A stretch of 64,000 nt of DNA from Adhaeribacter pallidiroseus (GTDB lineage Bacteria > Bacteroidota > Bacteroidia > Cytophagales > Hymenobacteraceae), in the NCBI RefSeq assembly GCF_003340495.1, contig NZ_QASA01000001.1, forward strand, positions 806,001 to 870,000, written 5' to 3'. How positions within the stretch are numbered: position 1 is the first letter of the stretch; each line of letters starts with the position of its first letter. The notes beneath the pieces are model-generated. The model saw only the letters and a list, made by a program, of their open reading frames with translations, did not search any database and was not told where the DNA came from. This document shows positions 34,144 to 42,639 of the stretch, one piece after another. The position numbers were made by a program, and so were the translations under genes.

Positions 34144-34264
34144 AAGCCGAGGAGAAAAGAATATTAACTACCTGTAAATCTATTACTCTGGCTCCTTTAA
34201 AAACACGGAAGTAATTCCTTGCCCGGTAATTATTTAAAAAATTCTATTGCATTTAACTATTTCT

Positions 34265-35032
34265 CTACCGATCCAGCCAGTTTTTAAAAGCATTTACTTT
34301 CTCGCGGCTTACCACTACATCTGGTTCGGGGGCGTTCCGGAGAAAGGTTTTTAAACGGCTGTTGGAGTAACTTACAATATCCTGAATGGCGGGTAAACTG
34401 ATCATGTAACTGCGGTTAATCCGGAAAAACTGCTGCGGATCAAGCAAGTTTTCGAGTTGCTCCAGTGAAAAATCAATGACAAATCGCTTGTTTTCTTTCG
34501 TTTGCAAAAAAGTGGCCTTCTCTTTACTAAAAAAGAAATCAACCTGGTCAACCGGAATAGCTTTAATGTGTTCGCCTACCTTTACCACAAATCGGTTTTT
34601 GTAAGGAGTTTGCCCCAGCATGTGCATGGCTTTTTGTAAAAGTTCCAGATTAGGAGTAACCGAAACCGGCACCGGAGCAGCTAAATGGCGAAATTTCTGG
34701 AGAGCAGCCGCTAACTCATCGGCATCAATGGGTTTCAATAAATAATCAATGCTATTTACCTTAAACGCTTTTATGGCATACTCGTCGTAAGCGGTGGTAA
34801 AAATAACCGGACAAGGAACCTGGGTTTGATCAAAAATCTCGAAACTTAAACCATCGGCTAATTGAATATCCAGAAAAGCTACATCGGGTTTTAGACCAGA
34901 ATTAAACTGCTGCACGGCTTTTCGTACCGATTCTATTTGACCGATAACTTGGATGTTTGGGTCAATTTGTACCAGTAAGCGGGCCAATCGGTTGGCCGCC
35001 AGTTTTTCGTCTTCAATGATCAGGGCGCGCAT
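34265..35032 (-). CDS. LytTR response regulator
   Basis: Regulator of 255 aa. The receiver domain (residues 1-120) has the acidic pocket Glu7-Asp8-Glu9, the phospho-acceptor Asp in VAFLDIQLADG, Thr-Thr in PVIFTTAYDEYA and Lys in YLLKPID. The C-terminal LytTR DNA-binding domain (about 150-253) has KVGEHIKAIPVDQVDFFFS and FRINRSYMISLPAI. Its start overlaps the stop of the kinase gene by 1 nt (TGATG), so the two are co-translated. Target genes unknown. Confidence 0.95.
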   Translation of the reverse strand: MRALIIEDEKLAANRLARLLVQIDPNIQVIGQIESVRKAVQQFNSGLKPDVAFLDIQLADGLSFEIFDQTQVPCPVIFTTAYDEYAIKAFKVNSIDYLLKPIDADELAAALQKFRHLAAPVPVSVTPNLELLQKAMHMLGQTPYKNRFVVKVGEHIKAIPVDQVDFFFSKEKATFLQTKENKRFVIDFSLEQLENLLDPQQFFRINRSYMISLPAIQDIVSYSNSRLKTFLRNAPEPDVVVSREKVNAFKNWLDR

Positions 35033-36126
35033 CAGGAGGTGAAATAGAGTAAAGGTAGTTTTACCCGAAAATACGCCGAGGTTTGTTCGATTAATACCGG
35101 CCTAGCCGTTAAGTAACGGTAGCGGGCTTCAATGTTTTTCAGGCCCATTCCTATTGAATCAGGGTGAAAATTTTTAATCTGAAAATTGTTTTCTACGGCC
35201 AGGTACTCGTCCGGCGTAACCGCTATTTTAAGGTGCAGCGGCTGGTCTTCCAGAATCATATTGTGTTTAATGGCGTTTTCCAGGAGCATTTGCACCGATA
35301 AGGGCGCAATCTGGTACTGGTAAAGTTCGGCAAGATCAGTGGTAATCTGCAAACTTTCACCGTACCGGATTTGCTGCAGAAAAATGTAAGACTGCACAAA
35401 GTTTAGTTCGTCGGCCAGCGGTACTACTTCTTTATTTTGGCTGTCCAGCACGTACCGGTACACTTCCGACAGTTGCTTAATAAACTTTACCGCCAGGTCT
35501 GGGTCGGTGGTTACCAGCGAGGTGAGCGCATTCAGACTGTTAAATAAAAAATGCGGATTTACCTGGGTTTTTAAGCTTTCGTACTGCGAGGCAATATTTT
35601 CTTTTTGCAGGCGCTCGGCATCAATCGCGGTTTGCCGCCAGCCTAATAAAAAGGAACGGCTATGCATAAACAACGAAATAAAAAACGTAATAATTACCGG
35701 CCCAAATACCATGCTTATCCATTGGTTGGTGCCCAATGCGTTGAAGCTTAGGCCGCGTAAAGGCAAGAGCACCAGGTTAATGCCCATAATAATTGTAAAC
35801 GAAACCACTAAGGTAGCTACGGCGCTAATCCATAAGCGGCGGATGGGGTGTTGTAACCAGGGATAATAGCGCTCCAGTCCGCGCGACAAAAAGTGATTGG
35901 CCGTCCAGAGCAGGGCAAAAGCCACCGCCGAGAAAAATAAATTAAAAATTCCGCTTTTTACCTGCCACTTTTCCGGATGCTGGATATACGGGATAATCGC
36001 TAAGGATTGCACGAGCAAAAATATGAGAATTACCCATTTTAAAAATTTTGCAAAATGGCGCGGACGCGAGGAAGCTAATTTTACGGGTGGTTCCGGAACA
36101 GAAATGTTTTTGTGGAGGTAAGCCAT
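35032..36126 (-). CDS. LytS-like sensor histidine kinase
   Basis: Membrane kinase of 364 aa with four hydrophobic segments within residues 28-160, a short linker, and a His_kinase domain (PF06580) with the phospho-acceptor in QVNPHFLFNSLNAL. The ATP-binding lid shows ENAIKHN (N box) and GMGLKNIEARY (G box). No periplasmic sensor domain is present, so the signal is probably sensed within the membrane. It is the first gene of the pair with the LytTR regulator. Confidence 0.94.
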   Translation of the reverse strand: MAYLHKNISVPEPPVKLASSRPRHFAKFLKWVILIFLLVQSLAIIPYIQHPEKWQVKSGIFNLFFSAVAFALLWTANHFLSRGLERYYPWLQHPIRRLWISAVATLVVSFTIIMGINLVLLPLRGLSFNALGTNQWISMVFGPVIITFFISLFMHSRSFLLGWRQTAIDAERLQKENIASQYESLKTQVNPHFLFNSLNALTSLVTTDPDLAVKFIKQLSEVYRYVLDSQNKEVVPLADELNFVQSYIFLQQIRYGESLQITTDLAELYQYQIAPLSVQMLLENAIKHNMILEDQPLHLKIAVTPDEYLAVENNFQIKNFHPDSIGMGLKNIEARYRYLTARPVLIEQTSAYFRVKLPLLYFTS

Positions 36127-36162
36127 AATCAGGAAGCTAAGATAAAGCGAAACTTAAACCCA

Positions 36163-36642
36163 TTAAGGCTGCGGAGTACCCTGCATGCGACTACGGGCCT
36201 GGTTTAAATGCTCCGTAACCGTAATGGCCTTACCTACTTTGCCCAAGCCAAAAGGAGGCATGTTCACGTAAATGCTCTCGTGTTTGCCCCGCGTAATCTG
36301 GTAAGTTTCGTGCCATACGCCCACCGCTCTGGAGGCGCGTACCAGTTTATTAAATTTAACCCAGTTCGGAAAATGTTCGGCATCGGGGTTACGAGCGTAG
36401 GCTTCCAGCTTTTCAAAAGATTCCCAGTATTGCACCATCATGGTGGTGCGCCCAAACCATTGCTCACTCCCCAGAAAACCACTCGCCGGATTTTTTACTA
36501 ACTCTTGAATCATGCGGGGCATGGACATAGCTACGGGCCACCATTGGCCAAAACTCCAGAATTTATTAATGCGCATGCCAATTAAAAATACCACAAAATC
36601 CTGGTTTAACTGGGTAGTCATGCGGCCGGGTATTATACTCAT
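36163..36642 (-). CDS. DUF4188 family protein (159 aa)
   Basis: Protein resembling DUF4188, a dimeric alpha/beta-barrel (ABM-like) family. Blocks: TTQLNQDFVVFLIGMRINKFW, FGRTTMMVQYWESFEKLEAYA, HFPNWVKFNK, VGVWHETYQI, and SIYVNMPPFGLGKVGK. Members are sometimes annotated as monooxygenases, but the function is not established. It lies 36 bp upstream of the kinase gene on the same strand and could be its co-transcribed partner. Confidence 0.8.
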   Translation of the reverse strand: MSIIPGRMTTQLNQDFVVFLIGMRINKFWSFGQWWPVAMSMPRMIQELVKNPASGFLGSEQWFGRTTMMVQYWESFEKLEAYARNPDAEHFPNWVKFNKLVRASRAVGVWHETYQITRGKHESIYVNMPPFGLGKVGKAITVTEHLNQARSRMQGTPQP

Positions 36643-36990
36643 ATTTTTAAATTTTAGCGGTTGAAAGAAAACATGATTAAAGCTGGCTCCTATTTTCCCA
36701 TTTACTTTTAATTAATGCGGGAAGTAGTCTCCTTGTTTTAAAGCAAATAGAAGCTAAACCCAAAAGTTTTTTAAATTTTTTGTGGCCAAGCGTAGAAATA
36801 TGCAACTGAAATGTAGATAAGCGTAATTGAAAGATAGATAGTTAGGGCCTTTTTTTGTTGTAGATAAAGCAATATTATTGTTAAAGGCGCAAAGCCTGCT
36901 ATCTTAGAGATGTTTGCGCAACTTTAGCATAAGTCACTATTTATACGTAATAGCAATGAACAAGCTGATTCAAGAATTAAGTTCATAAAT
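36643..36990. other. 348-bp divergent spacer
   Basis: Lies between DUF4188 and the alpha/beta hydrolase gene. It holds a short hairpin GCGCAAA (36887-36893) / TTTGCGC (36913-36919). No gene seen. Confidence 0.45.
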
Positions 36991-38178
36991 ATGAAAGGTG
37001 AATGGATAAGGAAGTCTAAAGGAAATACGTCGGTTATTTTTGTACATGGAATTCTTTCTAGTGGAAAAACTTGTTGGACCCATAAAAATGGTTCTTTTTG
37101 GCCTGATTTATTAAAAGAAGAAAAGGAGTTTGAAGACTGGGGCATTTATAATTTCATGTATGAAACGGGCTTTTTCTCTGGTACTTATAACTTAAGCGAT
37201 ATTGTGGATGCATTGAAAGAGCAGCTGAAACTTGACAAACTACTCGATAGTAAGCAAATTGCGTTTGTTTGCCACAGTATGGGAGGAATCGTTGTTAGAA
37301 AGTTTATCGTGGAAAGGGTGTATGATTTTATTGAACAGGAGATAAAAATTGGCCTTTTCTTGGTGGCATCACCTTCGTTAGGTTCTTCTTATGCCAACTT
37401 ATTTAGTGCTATAATTAAATTTGTAAGAAACTCGCAGGCAGATATACTACGATTTAATAAAGATAACTTATGGTTAAACAGCTTAGATAAAGAGTTTCAG
37501 AACCTGAGAAGTTCAAATAAACTTGAAATTAGAGGCAAAGAATTAATTGAAGATAAGTTTATTGTTCTAAAAAATTTTTGGACTAATCAGGTAGTTGAAC
37601 CTTTTTCAGGAGCAAGATACTTTGGTGAATCTTACAAAGTGCCTTATTCCGATCACTTTTCGATTGCTAAGCCTGAGAATAAGGATGCTGTTCAACATCG
37701 TTTACTTTGTGAGTTCCTAAATGAATTTTTTAAAAATAAGGTTGACAAACAAGAAAAAAGTTTAGCTCACCAAATAATTACCTTTTTGGAGAAAAGAGGA
37801 CTTTTGCATTTGGCTCTAGAAGGCAATCATCCGGAGCATCCACAAAGGTGCTATGAATACGCAAATACGTTGCGAGAAGGTATTATAACTATTCTTATGA
37901 AGATACCTCGAAATAGTCAAATTTATACATATGGAGATAGACTTCATGACGAGTTTATAAAATTCAGACGGGAACTGGAAAGACTTGGCATTGAAGCAAA
38001 AGAGCGTGAAACTGACTTAACCAATGAACAACTGGAAGGTTTTACTAAATCAATTTATGAATTAAGAAAGAATTGTTCGGGATACATCCAAGAACTGGGA
38101 AATAAATATAGTATAGATGTTTCAGATATTGTTTCGCAAATAGATTCTTCACTTCCAAATTTTGACAAACTTATATAA
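36991..38178 (+). CDS. Alpha/beta serine hydrolase with C-terminal DUF6650-like helical domain
   Basis: Protein of 395 aa in two parts. Residues about 10-250 are an alpha/beta hydrolase of the PGAP1/lipase type: oxyanion region IFVHGILSSGKTCW, nucleophile elbow FVCHSMGGIVV with Ser near 92, and a late His in YSDHFSIAKP. Residues about 260-340 are helical and match a motif pattern that I recall from C-termini of multidomain bacterial proteins (DUF6650): ITFLEKRGLL, E-x-x-x-PEH, LREGI and FIKFRREL. That pattern is frequent in conflict and defence proteins, so an effector role (lipase or esterase) is possible. The gene is AT-rich relative to its neighbours and looks acquired. Confidence 0.7.
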   Translation: MKGEWIRKSKGNTSVIFVHGILSSGKTCWTHKNGSFWPDLLKEEKEFEDWGIYNFMYETGFFSGTYNLSDIVDALKEQLKLDKLLDSKQIAFVCHSMGGIVVRKFIVERVYDFIEQEIKIGLFLVASPSLGSSYANLFSAIIKFVRNSQADILRFNKDNLWLNSLDKEFQNLRSSNKLEIRGKELIEDKFIVLKNFWTNQVVEPFSGARYFGESYKVPYSDHFSIAKPENKDAVQHRLLCEFLNEFFKNKVDKQEKSLAHQIITFLEKRGLLHLALEGNHPEHPQRCYEYANTLREGIITILMKIPRNSQIYTYGDRLHDEFIKFRRELERLGIEAKERETDLTNEQLEGFTKSIYELRKNCSGYIQELGNKYSIDVSDIVSQIDSSLPNFDKLI

Positions 38179-38415
38179 AGCCTTCTTTTATCATCATCTT
38201 TGTAGCTTTATCCACTGATGTTCCGGCATAAGTAATGTGAAATACTGCCACGACGCCAAGTCTTAGCCCTTAAGTACAAGTTAGTTCTAACTATATAGAT
38301 AATATAAATTTATGAGAGTGAAAAAACTTTTTTATTTCTCTTTCTTTTAAAAAACATTTACAAAATATAACCAACTCTCGGGCGCATTCTTAAAAAATAT
38401 GATAATATAATATAA

Positions 38416-38652
38416 ATGAACCATATGAAAACAATGCTATTTCATATACCGGATAATGTAGAATTAGATGTAAAACAAACCGCCCGGTTTTTAGCGGCTA
38501 AACTTTACGAAGCGGGAAAATTAAGTTTAGGGCAAGCAGCGGAGGTAGCCGGGCTTTCTAAAGTTGCTTTTGCCGAAATACTGAGCGATTACAACGTAGC
38601 CTTGTTTAATTATCCGGCTAGTGAAATTGGGAAAGATGCCTCCATTATCTAA
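38416..38652 (+). CDS. UPF0175 family antitoxin-like protein (78 aa)
   Basis: Small HTH-containing protein: an N-terminal strand (MLFHIPDNVELDVKQTARF), then LAAKLYEAGKLSLGQAAEVAGLSKVAFAEIL, the typical UPF0175 core, then a short tail. UPF0175 proteins are encoded just before DUF3368 PIN-like proteins and are regarded as their antitoxins. The stop overlaps the start (38636) of such a gene. ATG 38425 is an equally good start. Confidence 0.88.
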   Translation: MNHMKTMLFHIPDNVELDVKQTARFLAAKLYEAGKLSLGQAAEVAGLSKVAFAEILSDYNVALFNYPASEIGKDASII

Positions 38653-38764
38653 AATCGTTATTGCCGATACTACTTGCTTTATTCTTTTAGACAAAATTGA
38701 TGAAATTACATTAGACTTCTTTCAAAAGTAATTAGATATTAAGTAAATAGCAGAACTTTGCGGT

Positions 38765-39208
38765 ATGGTGACAAAATACGAACAAATCCGCTTTTTAAGC
38801 GAAGCTCTTTTCCGGCGCTTAACAGGGGTGCATAAAGCCACCTTTGAGCACATGAAAGCAGTTTTAAGCGAACAAATAGCCAAAAACAAGAAAGTTCTCG
38901 GTCGTCCTAGTCGCTTGTCGGAGGCCGATCAAGTATTGATGATGTTAGAATATAATCGGGAATACCGGACCTATTTTCACATCGCTCAGAGCTACCAAGT
39001 GAGTGAAGCCACGGCCTTCCGCTTGATTACACGAGCGGAAAATCTTTTACTCCAATCCGGGGAATTTAGCTTACCTGGCAAAAAAGCCCTTCTCCAAAGT
39101 TCCATCAGTTACCAAGTAGTACTGGTAGATGCTACGGAGACAAGAATCGAACGTCCCCAAAAAAACAAAGACGCTACTACTCGGCTAAAAAGAAACAACA
39201 TCATCTGA
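38765..39208 (+). CDS. IS5-family transposase, first frame (OrfA)
   Basis: First part of the transposase, 147 aa. The N-terminal helical DNA-binding region (GRPSRLSEADQVLMMLEYN; SYQVSEATAFRLI) is followed by VVLVDATETRIERPQKN, which holds the first catalytic Asp. The frame then runs into KDATTRLK and stops shortly after. At 39160-39166 the heptamer A-AAA-AAC lies in the correct phase for -1 ribosomal frameshifting. The -1 frame continues as RRYYSAKKKQHHLKTQ, the expected family sequence, so the functional enzyme is probably an OrfAB fusion. Confidence 0.9.
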   Translation: MVTKYEQIRFLSEALFRRLTGVHKATFEHMKAVLSEQIAKNKKVLGRPSRLSEADQVLMMLEYNREYRTYFHIAQSYQVSEATAFRLITRAENLLLQSGEFSLPGKKALLQSSISYQVVLVDATETRIERPQKNKDATTRLKRNNII

Positions 39209-39216
39209 AAACACAA

Positions 39217-39594
39217 ATGATAGTGGATAAGAAGAGCGGAAAAATCATTTGTACGCATTTTGCCAAAGGAGCAGTGCATGATTTCCAACTTTTTAAATGC
39301 AGCCAGCTTAAACTCCCAACTCCTATCCTGCTATTAGCGGATTCGGGTTATCAAGGAATCAAAAAGTTGATCCCGCAAGCCCATACCCCGAAGAAGGCCT
39401 CCAAACATTATCCTTTAACGCGGCAAGACCAGCAACAAAACCGAGCGTTGTCTTCCCAGCGAATCAAGATTGAAAACGTGTTTGGTTTTCTTAAACGATT
39501 CAAAATTTTTGCTACCAAGTATAGAAATCGTCGAAAGCGCTTTGGCTTACGCTTTAACCTCTTTGCTGCCATTGCTAATTACGACACTATCTAA
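39217..39594 (+). CDS. IS5-family transposase, second frame (OrfB)
   Basis: C-terminal half of the transposase: MIVDKKSGKIICTHFAKG, then LLLADSGYQGIKKL with the second Asp, and QRIKIENVFGFLKRFKIF with the catalytic Glu. The open frame in fact begins before ATG 39217, upstream at the frameshift site, which supports translation as a -1 fusion with the first frame. All three DDE residues are present, so the element may be active. Confidence 0.9.
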   Translation: MIVDKKSGKIICTHFAKGAVHDFQLFKCSQLKLPTPILLLADSGYQGIKKLIPQAHTPKKASKHYPLTRQDQQQNRALSSQRIKIENVFGFLKRFKIFATKYRNRRKRFGLRFNLFAAIANYDTI

Positions 39595-40092
39595 GTACTT
39601 TTGAAAGAAGTCTATTATTAAAACAGCTATTTAAGGAGGTAATAACCACTAAGGAGATTGCGCAAGAGTTCGGGAAAGAATTACCAGAATGGATCTTTAT
39701 TGAATCTGTGAAGGATAGAAAGTATCAGGCTGTATTGGCGCTAGAAGTAGACGAAGGCGAAGCCAGTGCTATTGCATTGTGTGCGGAAAAGTTGGACGCT
39801 TTATTGATTTTGGATGATTTACAGGCTCGAAAATTAGCTGAAAAATTAAAATTAAATTATACAGGCACATTAGGAATAATAGCTAGAGCAAAAAAAGAAG
39901 GAGTTATTGCTTCAGTTAAACCAATTATTGAAAAAATACGAATGACCAACTTCAGATTTAGCGAAGAAGTATTTGCCGCAATCATAAAAGCAGCTGGAGA
40001 ATGAGGAAGCTTGTAGGTGGCCTGGAGCAATTACAACTTAAGTGAAAAGCCAGAGAAAGTTATACTAAAATACACCCAGGTAAATTCTTGGA

Positions 40093-40710
40093 TCATACCA
40101 AAATACCAATACCGGTGCTAAGCGTGAGACCCAGGAAAAAACCCGTATAAACCTGCAGAGGGGTATGCGCATCTAACGCCAACCGGGCTGATAAAACGGC
40201 CCCACTCATTAAAATAGTGCCGGAAACCAGGTGTAAGGAGCGCTGTTCCGGTTGCCAGGTATGCAGCAATAGCATAAAACCCAGTGCCCCACCCATGCCA
40301 ATGCTGTGCGCGCTTATTTTCCAGAAGCGGGAAATAATAAAGGTTAAAAAAACGGCCATCGTAATTACGGCCATAATGGCGTAGAGTAAATCGTCAAAAA
40401 CCTGTTCGCGGTAAAACATGTAGGTAGCCATGGCAAAGCAAACAGTGGTAAAAAACAAAGGCCAGCTGCGTTCACTGCGTTCTTCGGCCAGCATGGATTT
40501 AACGTAACCCGTTCGTACTAATGCCAAAGTGCCCAGCGTAGGAATCAGGAAAGTAGAAATAAAAACCAGCAGCATTACCAACCAACGGCTTACCAACGGA
40601 AAAGTAAGCATGGAATCGGGCATTACGTACAAAAGCAGATAATACAAGTAACTAGGAACGAGCAACGGATGAAAAATAACGGATAAGATCTGCGCCAACG
40701 TTCGGTTCAC
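40093..40710 (-). CDS. PAP2-like membrane phosphatase family protein (205 aa)
   Basis: Membrane protein with about six hydrophobic segments. The motifs WKISAHSIGMGG and SARLALDAHTPLQVYTGFFLG match the second and third PAP2 motifs (S-x-H and R-x-x-x-x-x-H). The first motif (K-x-x-x-x-x-x-RP) is not evident, so catalytic activity is uncertain. PAP2 enzymes hydrolyse lipid phosphates such as undecaprenyl pyrophosphate. It follows rpoN on the same strand, with an inverted repeat between them. Confidence 0.75.
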   Translation of the reverse strand: MNRTLAQILSVIFHPLLVPSYLYYLLLYVMPDSMLTFPLVSRWLVMLLVFISTFLIPTLGTLALVRTGYVKSMLAEERSERSWPLFFTTVCFAMATYMFYREQVFDDLLYAIMAVITMAVFLTFIISRFWKISAHSIGMGGALGFMLLLHTWQPEQRSLHLVSGTILMSGAVLSARLALDAHTPLQVYTGFFLGLTLSTGIGILV

Positions 40711-40713
40711 TTT

Positions 40714-40867
40714 AAGAGTTATGAGTTGAAAGTTAAGAGTTATAAGTTGCTAACTATTTTTAAGAAAATAATTAAATCAACTTTAATGAGCTTAAAAGTA
40801 AATAATTAAAATAAAACAACCATTACTGTTTCCACTCTTAACTTATAACTTTCAACTCATAACTCTT
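40714..40867. repeat. 22-bp inverted repeat overlapping the rpoN stop
   Basis: The arms 40714-40735 (starting AAGAGTTATGAGTTG) and 40846-40867 are exact reverse complements separated by 110 nt. The right arm covers the last codons of rpoN. The arms belong to a family of drifting TTATAACTT-type simple repeats. Confidence 0.85.
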
Positions 40868-42380
40868 TCCGCAGTCGGGCTACGGGTATGTTTAGTTGTT
40901 CGCGGTATTTGGCTACGGTGCGGCGGGCAATGTTGTAGCCTTTGTCGTTCAGCATTTTTTCCAGTTTGTCATCCGATAAAGGTTTTTTCTTATTTTCTTT
41001 ATCAATAATTTCTTTCAGAATGTGTTTTACTTCCCGGCTGCTGGCGTCTTCGCCGGAGTCGGTGGCAATGCCTTCGGAGAAGAAATACTTCAACGGATAA
41101 ACCCCAAACTCGGTTTGTACGCTTTTGCTGTTCGCTACCCGCGAAATCGTGGAAATGTCCATCCCGATATCTTCGGCAATGTCTTTTAAGATCATGGGCC
41201 GCAGTTTGCTTTCGTCACCTTCCAGGAAAAATTCGCGCTGGCGTTTTACAATGGCTTCCATGGTGCGCAGTAAAGTTTGCTGCCGTTGTTTAATCGCATC
41301 AATAAACCACTTGGCCGCATCCAGCTTTTGCTTTACAAAAGTTACCGTTTCTTTAAATTTTTTATCTTTCTTGGCGCTTTTATCGTAGGCGTCGAACATA
41401 TCGGCGTATTCGCGGCTTATGCGTAAATCGGGCGCGTTGCGGGAGTTAAGGGTTAAATTAAACTGGCCATTTTCTAAGGTTAAGATAAAATCCGGAATAA
41501 TGTATTGGGGTTTGCCGGCTCCCGCATCCGACCCGCCCGGTTTAGGGTTTAACTTTAAAATAATATTAATCGCTTGTTTTAGCTCGAAATCATCAATATC
41601 GAGCCGCGATTTAATTTTTTCGTAATGCTTTTTGGTAAATTCGTCGTAACACTCGTCAATAATGCGCTCCGCAATTTCGGTAAATTCATCTTGTTCGTGG
41701 CGTTCGAGTTGCAGTAGTAAGCATTCCTGTAAATCACGGGCCGCAATACCAGCGGGGTCGAAGGTTTGAATTTTACGCAGAACGGCTTCTATCTCGGCTT
41801 CGGAAGCTTCAATGTTCTGCGAAAAAGCGAGATCGTTGGCAATTGAACTAAGTTCGCGCCGGATGTAGCCGTCGTTGTCGATGCTGCCAATGAGCTGCAT
41901 GCCAATAGCTTCCTGTTCTTCGTTCAAATTTAAAAAACCGAGCTGGTCGAGCAGCGCATCAATTAACGAGGAAGAGCCGGCTAAGGGCATGTCGCGGTCT
42001 TCTTCTTCCCCGGGGCCATCACCCTGCATTTTATAACCCGCAATCTCGTCGGAATGCAAGTAGTCATCCAAGTCCAGATCGCCGCCATCATCTACCACGG
42101 TATCTTCCGGACCATCGTAGCTGTCATCCGAACTGCCTTCGTCAAAATCTTCGTCGAGGCTGTCGTCGGCGTCAAAATCATCGTCGCTGTCCTCGCTTTC
42201 ATCATCATCCGTGCGTTCTTTATCTTCGTCAGAACCTTCTTCTAAAGCAGGGTTCATCTCCATCTCTTCTTTTATCCGCATTTCCAGTTCGGCCGTGGGT
42301 ATTTGCAACAGTTTTATGAACTGTATCTGCTGCGGCGATAGCTTCTGGGATAAAAGTTGTTTTAAATCGAGTCTTTGCAT
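40857..42380 (-). CDS. rpoN: RNA polymerase sigma-54 factor
   Basis: Sigma factor of 507 aa. The Gln/Leu-rich region I (LDLKQLLSQKLSPQQIQFIK) is followed by a very acidic region II (about residues 48-120) and the core-binding domain (LLDQLGFLN; IQTFDPAGIAARDLQECLLLQL). Next come the HTH (ILKDIAEDIGMDISTISRVA) and KYFFSEGIATDSGE. The diagnostic RpoN box ARRTVAKYRE is at 485-494. It needs AAA+ enhancer-binding activators; none is encoded in the window. A TAnnTTTG -7 element lies 37 bp upstream. Confidence 0.97.
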   Translation of the reverse strand: MQRLDLKQLLSQKLSPQQIQFIKLLQIPTAELEMRIKEEMEMNPALEEGSDEDKERTDDDESEDSDDDFDADDSLDEDFDEGSSDDSYDGPEDTVVDDGGDLDLDDYLHSDEIAGYKMQGDGPGEEEDRDMPLAGSSSLIDALLDQLGFLNLNEEQEAIGMQLIGSIDNDGYIRRELSSIANDLAFSQNIEASEAEIEAVLRKIQTFDPAGIAARDLQECLLLQLERHEQDEFTEIAERIIDECYDEFTKKHYEKIKSRLDIDDFELKQAINIILKLNPKPGGSDAGAGKPQYIIPDFILTLENGQFNLTLNSRNAPDLRISREYADMFDAYDKSAKKDKKFKETVTFVKQKLDAAKWFIDAIKQRQQTLLRTMEAIVKRQREFFLEGDESKLRPMILKDIAEDIGMDISTISRVANSKSVQTEFGVYPLKYFFSEGIATDSGEDASSREVKHILKEIIDKENKKKPLSDDKLEKMLNDKGYNIARRTVAKYREQLNIPVARLRKEL

Positions 42381-42416
42381 AACGGGGCCATCTTACCGGC
42401 GGATTAGTTGGCTCTT

Positions 42417-42424
42417 CAAAAATA
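42417..42424 (-). promoter_or_regulatory. Candidate -7 promoter element of rpoN (TATTTTTG)
   Basis: On the reverse strand TATTTTTG matches the Bacteroidota sigma-A -7 consensus TAnnTTTG, 37 bp before the rpoN ATG. A convincing -33 TTG was not found. Confidence 0.4.
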
Positions 42425-42485
42425 TGATATTTTTACTGGTGTTCTAAAAAAAAGGTTAAAATATCGTTACTTTGTGCCGAATCGG

Positions 42486-42615
42486 GTATCAGGTAGCAAG
42501 TAGCAAGTAGCAGGATATTAAGTAGCAAGATGCTAATAAAATAAGAAGAAATAACATTTCTTACTTAATATCCTGCTACTTGCTACTAAAATAAGTAAGT
42601 CTTGCTACCTGATAC
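42486..42615. repeat. Nested long inverted repeat upstream of asnS
   Basis: The outer arms 42486-42500 and 42601-42615 (GTATCAGGTAGCAAG and its complement) enclose inner arms 42499-42524 and 42562-42587, a perfect 26-bp match. Together they can form a cruciform or RNA hairpin of about 130 nt, ending 24 bp before the asnS start. The arms consist of AGTAGCA-type simple repeats. Confidence 0.85.
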
Positions 42616-42639
42616 TTGTTACCTGATACTACCGTAAAA

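Larger units (their letters stand above)
38712..39614 (+). mobile_element. IS5-family element (IS427-type), complete
   Basis: Terminal inverted repeats: TAGACTTCTTTCAAAAGTA at 38712-38730, with its exact reverse complement at 39596-39614; similarity extends about 8 bp inward with one mismatch. The outermost TA at both ends is probably the 2-bp target duplication typical of IS427-type elements. Length is about 0.9 kb with two overlapping-phase frames encoding one DDE transposase. It sits inside the DUF3368 gene. Confidence 0.92.
38636..40004 (+). pseudogene. DUF3368 PIN-like toxin gene interrupted by an IS5-type element
   Basis: The 5' part (ATG 38636) reads MPPLSKIVIADTTCFILLDK with the first PIN Asp. 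After the insertion the frame resumes at 39615 as LLKQLFKEVITTKEIAQEF, and includes DEGEASAIALCAE and LLILDDLQARKLAEKL, which carry the other acidic residues. Removing the element and one copy of a TA duplication restores one continuous frame of about 156 codons, so the insertion is simple and probably recent. The uninterrupted protein would be a putative RNase toxin paired with the UPF0175 protein. As it stands it should be inactive: the 5' part meets a stop at 38729. Confidence 0.88.

Noticed and set aside
36887-36919. GCGCAAA / TTTGCGC hairpin upstream of the alpha/beta hydrolase as an attC-like site
   Set aside because: The ends do not fit RYYYAAC or GTTRRRY and the 7-bp stem is weak.
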